Part shown: positions 57,717-64,000 of the stretch, piece by piece
How positions within the stretch are numbered: the first letter of the stretch is position 1
Layout: each line of letters opens with the position of its first letter
From: Nocardia inohanensis NBRC 100128
GTDB taxonomy: Bacteria; Actinomycetota; Actinomycetes; Mycobacteriales; Mycobacteriaceae
Direction of reading: 5' to 3'
Length of the DNA stretch: 64,000 bases
Assembly (NCBI RefSeq): GCF_001612945.1
Contig: NZ_BDBK01000019.1
Coordinates: 124,001-188,000, forward strand
Notes under the pieces: generated by a model
The model's input: the letters and a program-made list of their open reading frames with translations, nothing else
Database searches by the model: none
What the model was told of the DNA's origin: nothing
Position numbers and translations under genes: made by a program

Positions 57717-58421
57717 TTACCCATCGGGCTGGCACGTACAGTCCTCCGGACAGGCATCAGTCGCCGCCGCATCGACAGCCGCTTGAAGCAGCGGCTGCGG
57801 CAATTTCCCGCACTCGCCCAGAAACACGATCCAGCGCGGCAGCAATTTCAGCGCTGCCGCGCGAACCATTTCGCTGTGATCCCATTCGTGGATGAGGTCT
57901 CGCAGATGAGCCGCACGATGCGGCGAGACCCGTCCCCAAGTGCCGCGAACCGTGACCGCATGCCAATGCCAGGCGAGAGCGAGAACCGCGGAGACGTCAC
58001 CTGTGGTCCGGTAGCGGCCCCGATGCCACTTCATGAATACATCCACGATCCGGGATATGTCCGCCAACGACAACGGCTCATCTTGTTTCGGCTGCACACC
58101 GGCGGCCCGCCAGCTCTGTATCAGTGCTTCAACTCGATCCGAGATTTCGCGGTCCGCCACATCATCGAGATGCGATGCGGCGCAACCGAGTACACCGGAG
58201 AGCCATGCCAGATCGGTAACTTTGCCGGGAACGGAATCGGCCGCGGTATCGCCGACGACGGATCGCCACGAACTCGCGGCGTCTTCGAGCGTATCGAAGT
58301 CGCCGGCGGCCACTATCTCGGGATGAGCGCACACATCGACATCGATGCAGTACAAGGGTTGGTCCGTCTCCGATTCGAACGCGGCGATGATCGCGATCCG
58401 AGTGCCGAATCCGTCTGTCAT
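57717..58421 (-). CDS. hypothetical protein, 234 aa
   Basis: Starts MTDGFGTRIAIIAAFESET (ATG 58421); GTG 58466 would extend it by 15 residues. It has a beta-rich N-terminal domain (CIDVDVCAHPEIVAAGDFDT), a helical centre with several Trp and His residues (VFMKWHRGRYRTTGDVSAVLALAWHWHAVTV), and a Cys-rich C-terminus (CPEDCTC). No family recognised, no signal peptide. Confidence 0.65.
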   Translation of the reverse strand: MTDGFGTRIAIIAAFESETDQPLYCIDVDVCAHPEIVAAGDFDTLEDAASSWRSVVGDTAADSVPGKVTDLAWLSGVLGCAASHLDDVADREISDRVEALIQSWRAAGVQPKQDEPLSLADISRIVDVFMKWHRGRYRTTGDVSAVLALAWHWHAVTVRGTWGRVSPHRAAHLRDLIHEWDHSEMVRAAALKLLPRWIVFLGECGKLPQPLLQAAVDAAATDACPEDCTCQPDG

Positions 58422-58667
58422 ACGCCAGATCTCAGTGGCCGGAGTTGAATGTGCGGTCACCTGCACCCACCGGTGGCTGCGCCGAATCGTTCATCATTCA
58501 TGACCTGATATTCGGAGCAGATCCGGTGTCAGCTCGGATCCCATAACAGACCAACCACCCGGACCGTACAGCAACAACACTGGCACGATCCGTCAGATTA
58601 TTTGCACGCCAGCATATTTCATCCGCCCTACCATAATTCCGGGGACACGAGACCCGCGGAGGCAGCG

Positions 58668-59180
58668 ATGCGGAAACTGACGCTCGACCATCTCTTCAAC
58701 GACCTCACCCAGTGGGCAGCCGCCGAAGCAGCCGCCCTCAACGAGGTCGTCACCATCTCCAAGAACGGCGGCTGGGAACAATGGTGCGTCGTCCAGTTCC
58801 TGCGCTGGCAACTCCACCAAGCCAACGCCGCCCAGGGCCTGAACTTCGAACGCGAATGGAACGCCCCCGGCCGCCGCTACGACATCGCTTACAACACCGC
58901 GACCGAAGTCGACGTGAACAACTACCCGATCATCCTCACCCAATGGAAAGCCATGAAAGACGGCGTCAGCTATGACGTCTTCGGCGACATCGGCACTCTC
59001 ACCGAGGTCGAGAAGCACATGCGCTCCCTGAACCGCACCTGGCAGCCCGTCATAGTCGGCCTCACCCTGCGCCGCGCCGAGTTCCCCGGAGCCAAAGCCC
59101 TACCCAACATCCCAGACTCCAACGTCCAGCTGTTCGTGTCCTCCGAAGCCACCTGGCAGCCCTTCCGCAACGCCCTCTGA
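58668..59180 (+). CDS. hypothetical protein, 170 aa; nuclease-like fold suspected
   Basis: ATG 58668 with GGAGG upstream. WEQWCVVQFLRWQLHQA at ~residues 40-56, then EREWNAPGRRYDIAYNTATEVDVNNYPIILTQWKAMKDG (~65-103). The order of Glu, Asp, Glu and Lys in this stretch vaguely recalls a PD-(D/E)xK endonuclease core (E...YD-x-EVD...QWK), but the match is weak and I would not call it. Length and tail (LPNIPDSNVQLFVSSEATW) give no other clue. It stands alone before the helicase pseudogene. Confidence 0.6.
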   Translation: MRKLTLDHLFNDLTQWAAAEAAALNEVVTISKNGGWEQWCVVQFLRWQLHQANAAQGLNFEREWNAPGRRYDIAYNTATEVDVNNYPIILTQWKAMKDGVSYDVFGDIGTLTEVEKHMRSLNRTWQPVIVGLTLRRAEFPGAKALPNIPDSNVQLFVSSEATWQPFRNAL

Positions 59181-59325
59181 CCACCACCGGCAGGTACTGA
59201 CGAGATCTGCGCCGAGTCTGCCGCCGCGTGCCGATCTCCTTGAACCGACAGTCTTTCTGCGGACATCTCACTGATACTCGAATTGCGGCGCAGGGGGCCG
59301 CGACGGTACCGAGGGGGTTGGTCCG

Positions 59326-61156
59326 ATGGTCGATATGCGGTTCGAGAAGCGGCGACAGTGGGTCGAAGAGCAGCTGAGCGGGTTTCGGGCGTTGTCCGCG
59401 ACGCACGGGTTGTTCCTGTCCGTGCCGCTCATGCGCAGCGGATGGCATGTACTCGTCCACCGGGGCGAGACGTTCCCGCCCGCAGGCCGGCCCGGAGCGT
59501 ACGCGATAGGCCCGACCGGCGTATTCGCCTTCGTCTTCACCGATGGCGCACCGGATCGCGACCACCTGACGCGGCTTCGGGTAAAGGCCGAAGAGCTGTT
59601 CGCGAATGTGACTGCGGGACAGCATCAGTACGTACCGCACATGATCGAGATGCTGGTGCTGTCCGAGCAGACCACAGCCGCAGCGGACTTCTACACCGCG
59701 CTCGATCCGATGAGCCTGCCGAAGTATCTGTTCGGCCAGGCCGCGCAACTGACGCGACAACGCGCCCGCGATATCGCCTTCGAGGTGGCCACCCGCTCCG
59801 AACGCTTCGAACTGCTCTCCGCGGACGACGCGCCGAGCACCGAAACGGCTGTCACCGAAGGACTTTTCGACTCCACCGACCTCCGCGATGACGAGCGCAA
59901 CCGCATCTTGCAGCGCCCGTTCAAAGACTGGATGACCTTCCTGGACCCCCAGCAACTCGACCTGGTGTACCGAAAGTTCAACGGCCCGGCCGCATGCTGT
60001 TCACCAGCTTCGTGAAAACCCTGCCGGACTACCATCATGCGGGGTTCCTACAACTGGCGCCGCACGCTGCGGACCGCGCCCGGTTCCTCGGACTACACGC
60101 TTGGGCACGGGATTTCCTGCGAGAGCGCAGCCACGATATCGATCCGGACAAAGGCCGGATCGACAACGGTTTCGCCGCCGCATGGCGCCGCGAGGCTCGC
60201 ACTCTGCTCACGCCGCTCCATCCCAGCCCCGCGTACTGGGAAGAGGAGATTCACCGCATCATCAAAGGCCTCGAACTGAGCAGTCTCGACGAATACAAGC
60301 GAGTCGACCGCAGGCGCGGCGTACATCTCAATGGGCGGCACAAAGAGATCGTCTGGCGAGAACTCTACGAGCCCTACCAAGCGCTCCTGACCGAACAAGG
60401 TGTCGCGGACTTCGACGACCTCATCACCATCGCCACGGAGGAATTGCGCGTCGCCCCACTTGAGGATCCCTACGGCCTGGTTGTGGTCGACGAGGTACAA
60501 GACTTCACATTCGCCCAGCTCCGCTTGGTCCACCAGATCGCGGGCGGCACCCCCGAGTCCCCCTTGCTCCTCGTCGGCGACGGCCAGCAGCAGGTCTATC
60601 CCGGCCGCTGGCGCATGCGCGACGCCGGCATCCCCATCGTCGGCCGCGGCGCCAAACTCCGCGTCAACTACCGCAACCGCGAAGCCATCCTCGCCTTCGC
60701 CTAACAGGTCAACGCCATCGACATCGTCGACGACCTAGACGGCTCCCCCGGCTTCACCCTCCGAGACAGCGAAGCCGTCCTCCCCGAAGGCTCAGCCATC
60801 CTCGAATCCCTCCCCGCCGTCGAAGTAGACGCCCATCTCCTAGACCGAATTCGAACCTGCGGCTTCGCCCCCGGCGACATCGCCATCATCACCAACCACG
60901 AGGACGCCAAACACTTCCGCGACCTCCTCAACCGCCAGGGCCTCCGCGCCCTCTCCATGGAGCACTACGACGGCACCGACGACACCGAATCAAAATCGGC
61001 ACCGTCCACCGAGCCAAGGGCATGGACTTCGCCGCGGTCTTCCACATGGTCCGCGAATCCGCCCTCCCCGACGACCCGGAACTGGCGGCCCGGCAGATCA
61101 TGGTGGCCCGCAGCCGGGCACGGGATTACGTGTGGGAGTGCCGGGTTCAGGGCTGA
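59326..61156 (+). pseudogene. UvrD/Rep-like helicase pseudogene lacking Walker A
   Basis: A helicase gene broken in at least three places. The N-terminal part (59326-~59990) reads through YRKFNGPA, the point just before the ATP-binding P-loop. The expected G-x-GKT loop is absent: the sequence jumps at about 59990 to LLFTSFVKTLPDY, a later helicase segment, with a change of frame. Then DEVQDFTFAQL (Walker B) is intact, an in-frame TAA at 60702 interrupts, the following reading continues VNAIDIVDDLDGSPG..., a further frameshift lies near 60990, and the last part has VHRAKGMDFAAVF and VARSRARDYVW. Without the P-loop it cannot be an active helicase. Confidence 0.8.
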
Positions 61157-61351
61157 ACGCACCGTGGACCGTTCGCCCCACCACGATGTGCGCTTCCTTC
61201 CGAACACCTATCGCCTATAACAGTGCGTTCGTGTATGAGCGAGCCTTCGCGCATTGCAGGAATTTAGTCATGCGACCCCGCTAACTCCTGGCATTCAGAC
61301 CAGTCGGTAATATGCGACCGTCGAACTTCGTATTGCACGAACGGTGGGGTT

Positions 61352-61666
61352 ATGGGCATGTTCAAGGCCGATATCGACCAACTGAATACTCTAGCGAAGA
61401 CCTTGGACGACGCGGGCAACGCCATCGACGCCGTCGATATCCGGTCTGCCCTGTCAGCCGTCCGATCAGCGCTGGTCGCCTGCGACATCGTGCAGGTGTG
61501 CGACCAGACCGGCGAGTTCATCGAGGGCGCCTACCTGCGTGTTGCCGAGCGTGAGCGGGCCATAGCAACCAAGGTTCGCAGCTGCGCCACCGACTACGCG
61601 ATGACAGACGACACCTTCAAGAAGGAACTCGACAAGTTCGATTTCCATTCCTCCGGAGCTCACTGA
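61352..61666 (+). CDS. EspC-type type VII secretion small protein
   Basis: 104 aa. It resembles the EspC/T7SS_ESX_EspC family: starts with FKADIDQLNTLAKTLDDAG, has a helix-turn-helix-like pair of helices and ends in ATDYAMTDDTFKKELDK. Two Cys (ALVACDIVQVCDQ) are unusual for the family. ATG 61352 has a GGTGGGG ribosome site. Its TGA stop overlaps the next ATG (TGATG), so it is coupled to the large downstream protein, as secretion partners are. Confidence 0.7.
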   Translation: MGMFKADIDQLNTLAKTLDDAGNAIDAVDIRSALSAVRSALVACDIVQVCDQTGEFIEGAYLRVAERERAIATKVRSCATDYAMTDDTFKKELDKFDFHSSGAH

Positions 61667-64000
61667 TGCCGAACTCGCACGGCGTACCGACTCCACGTGA
61701 GGTCGACAAATGGAATTTCTTTGCCCTGAGTGATTGGGCATCGGTTGTCCGCGTTGGCAATACGACGTTCAAAGAGCAAATCGACAAGGCCCGCAACCAC
61801 TTCGGCGAGGCCGGGCAAGGATGGTCGGGCGCGGCGCACGACGCCGCATACGAACGTGTCGACGAGGACTTCACCCAAGCCCGCAAGATCTATTACGAGA
61901 TCGACGATGTCCCGACCCTGCTGGAGCAGGCCGGCAGCACCTTGTCTTCGTTCAAGCAGGTGGTCCTGGACCGGATCAGCGATGCGAAAGCCCTCGGATT
62001 GTGGGTCGACGACGCCTGGCAGATCCCCGACAAGGACGGCGTAGAGCGCAAGACGATCGACGAACACCAGACCGCCGTCCGCTCCGCGTTCGCCGACCTG
62101 ATGAACGAAATCGCCAAGCACAAACAGAAACTCACGGACAACGCTGAGCTCGTCCGAGCCGCCGGCGATCTGTTCGGGTCCGGTATCGATGTCGGCGAAG
62201 CCACCACCCAGGGCGGACGGCTCGGTGGTCAGGACGGTCAGGTCATCGCCGCGGGCGCGCGGGATCACGACACCGGCTCATTCGACGCCGTTCTCGGCAA
62301 AATGCCCGCGTACATACTCACCGGCCAACAACGACAGGTCCTCGCCGAAGGCGGCGAACTCACCACCGTGCCGGCGTCGGTACAGGACTATTACCGGGAG
62401 TTCTACCGATCCGCCGGCAAGGACGGTGTCCTGGCCCTCGAGGATTACCTGTCGACACGCGAGCAGGGCGGCAGCACCGTCGCTGCCTCACAACGCGACA
62501 ACCTCGCCAACGGCCTGATGCTGGTCAGCAACGACCAGATCGTCAGCCGCGGTCTCGATGGCAAGGCTCTCGCCCAGGGCGGATACCAGAACCTGCCCGC
62601 CGACATCCGCGAACTGATATCCGGCCGCGTCGAGGACCGGGTCGCCGCATATGGCACCCCCACCCAGGTTCGGGACCGATTCGCCGAGCAAGCTCGCTTC
62701 GCCGAGTTGCTCGGCCAGTCGAACCCGGGCTACACGCCGGGCAAGGAATTCGGCATCGAACTCGGCCGACAGGGCGCAAGCATCGCCAACTACCTCAACG
62801 AGGTCGACAAGAACATGGGAGGCAATCTCCCATCCACGTTCTATGACACCGACCGGGCGATGATGGACCGTGCGGCCGAACAGTTCCTGACCGGCGCCGC
62901 GCGCAACCATGAATCGTCCTACGCCCTCATGTCCGGCGACGGCGTCACCGCCGATCTGTCACATGGTGCGCTGGGCGATACGTTCAAGCCGGACAGCTAC
63001 AAGCCGCAGGAATTCGCCAACGCCGTATTTCGGCACGAGTGGCCCGATGACGGCAAAGCTGCCGCCGGCCTGTTCGATTGGACCGGTGAGCACAGCCACG
63101 ACCCCGGCGTCACCGGTGACCACGCGCGACGGGTACTCGCCGCGCTGCCGAATTACTTTGCCCCGCATGATCACAACGGCACACTGCTGGCCGACGACGG
63201 CAGGCTGATCACCCAGACGCAATACAAGGACGACGACGGAGACCAGGTCCTCGGCGACACCACATTCAAGGGGTTCGCAAGGTCCTTTGCCGACAACCCC
63301 GAGTTGGCTACCGGGTTGGCCAAGGCGCTCGCGCCCAACGCCGATCTCTTCAACCTCCCGCCGGTAATGCCGGACGGGCATGGCGGAACCATTCCCGTCA
63401 CCACCGGGGTCGAGGGAGATCAACTCCGCTTCGCCCCCAATGACGGCCGACGAATGCTGTTCCTGGCCAACCTTTCCGACGAGGGTTCCTTGTATCTCGA
63501 AACCGCCCGGCAGGCCAACCAGGCCGAAGTGGTGGCCGGCATCGTCGCCGGGCAGGACCCCAACCCGCTCGAGACAGCCAAATACCTCGCCAATGTCGAC
63601 GCGCATATGAACGTGTCATCGCAGAACGCGAAGATCTACCTGGACTCGATCAAGGCCGACGACCACAATCACCACGTCCAAGCTCAATACGAGGCTAGGC
63701 AACAGGCAGGCGAGTTCGTGAAGGACCTGATCGGCCAAGGCAGCGATGTCGCAATCAACCGCGTTCCCGGCGGCGCGATCGTGCACGGACTCATCGGCGA
63801 TCTCAGAGACACCGGCCTGGACCAGGCTATCGAAGCGTGGAACCCGAAACCCGAACTGCACGGAATCCAATATCCGGACCAGTACGCGTCTCAGGCGACC
63901 GCGAATCAGAACTTCAAGGAATACCTGAGCCACGCCAACGTGCCCGACGCCAGAGTGAACGGATATGTCGGCGATTACGGCGGTGCCTACAACGACACGG
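61666..64000 (+). CDS. large WXG-containing type VII secretion substrate (cut by window edge)
   Basis: At least 778 residues; no stop before the window ends. The N-terminus has a WXG100-like helical pair with GQGWSGAAHDAAYERVDEDF at ~residues 46-65 (the W-S-G turn). The rest is hydrophilic, mostly helical, with no membrane segment, and resembles the mycobacterial TPR-repeat-region proteins that follow ESX-like small proteins. Such proteins are often polymorphic toxins with variable C-terminal domains; the C-terminus lies outside the window. Coupled to the EspC-like gene by a one-base TGATG overlap. Confidence 0.72.
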   Translation, partial: MPNSHGVPTPREVDKWNFFALSDWASVVRVGNTTFKEQIDKARNHFGEAGQGWSGAAHDAAYERVDEDFTQARKIYYEIDDVPTLLEQAGSTLSSFKQVVLDRISDAKALGLWVDDAWQIPDKDGVERKTIDEHQTAVRSAFADLMNEIAKHKQKLTDNAELVRAAGDLFGSGIDVGEATTQGGRLGGQDGQVIAAGARDHDTGSFDAVLGKMPAYILTGQQRQVLAEGGELTTVPASVQDYYREFYRSAGKDGVLALEDYLSTREQGGSTVAASQRDNLANGLMLVSNDQIVSRGLDGKALAQGGYQNLPADIRELISGRVEDRVAAYGTPTQVRDRFAEQARFAELLGQSNPGYTPGKEFGIELGRQGASIANYLNEVDKNMGGNLPSTFYDTDRAMMDRAAEQFLTGAARNHESSYALMSGDGVTADLSHGALGDTFKPDSYKPQEFANAVFRHEWPDDGKAAAGLFDWTGEHSHDPGVTGDHARRVLAALPNYFAPHDHNGTLLADDGRLITQTQYKDDDGDQVLGDTTFKGFARSFADNPELATGLAKALAPNADLFNLPPVMPDGHGGTIPVTTGVEGDQLRFAPNDGRRMLFLANLSDEGSLYLETARQANQAEVVAGIVAGQDPNPLETAKYLANVDAHMNVSSQNAKIYLDSIKADDHNHHVQAQYEARQQAGEFVKDLIGQGSDVAINRVPGGAIVHGLIGDLRDTGLDQAIEAWNPKPELHGIQYPDQYASQATANQNFKEYLSHANVPDARVNGYVGDYGGAYNDT

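Overview
The window reads as chromosomal DNA of a high-GC actinomycete of the order Mycobacteriales, most likely a Nocardia or a close relative. Reasons: uniformly GC-rich codon use, an IdeR-type iron box, a divergent ctaC/asnB pair, and an order of housekeeping genes (ctaF, ctaC, asnB, cobS, cobT, a DUF3043 gene, erpA, adoK, ilvE, gcvT) that recalls the M. tuberculosis Rv2199c-Rv2211c neighbourhood, plus a type VII secretion locus at the right edge. No rRNA, tRNA, CRISPR array or intact insertion sequence was seen.

Layout. 1-2.3 kb: fatty-acid/acyl-CoA oxidation pair (SDR, acyl-CoA dehydrogenase) facing a TetR regulator over two matching palindromes. 2.3-4.6 kb: flavodoxin behind an iron box, HxlR regulator facing a SnoaL-like gene, and a decayed Rpn-type nuclease gene. 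4.6-6.6 kb: two lipoproteins. 6.7-12.6 kb: a tightly overlapping operon cysD-cysNC-DUF1214-SDR-sulfotransferase that couples PAPS synthesis to a sulfotransferase; an IclR regulator faces it across two palindromes. 13.8-25.4 kb: accessory metabolism (M50 peptidase, NUDIX, SDR/XRE and TetR/monooxygenase divergent pairs, NADAR, Tat amine oxidase facing a Tat PhoD-like phosphatase, FAD oxidoreductase, a catalytically odd SDR). 25.5-29.4 kb: ctaF-ctaC and asnB. 29.5-42.3 kb: a block separating asnB from the cobalamin genes: P1B-type metal ATPase, metQNI transporter plus a second divergent MetQ, saccharopine-dehydrogenase-like gene, PaaX-like regulator, low-complexity secreted protein, DUF4239 protein, FAD monooxygenase and TetR. 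42.3-55.9 kb: cobS and a cobU-cobT fusion, LysE/GlxA pair, erpA, adoK, MetA-like gene, metallo-beta-lactamase-fold hydrolase, ilvE, gcvT.

55.9-64 kb is accessory: a MerR-like regulator with an unusual 340-base leader, three unrecognised genes, a UvrD-like helicase pseudogene that has lost its Walker A region, and an ESX/EspC-like small protein overlapping a large WXG-containing type VII substrate that runs off the window.

The most interesting items are the sulfation operon, the type VII secretion pair, the paired palindromic intergenic hairpins at two convergent gene junctions, the MerR-gene leader and the iron-box flavodoxin.
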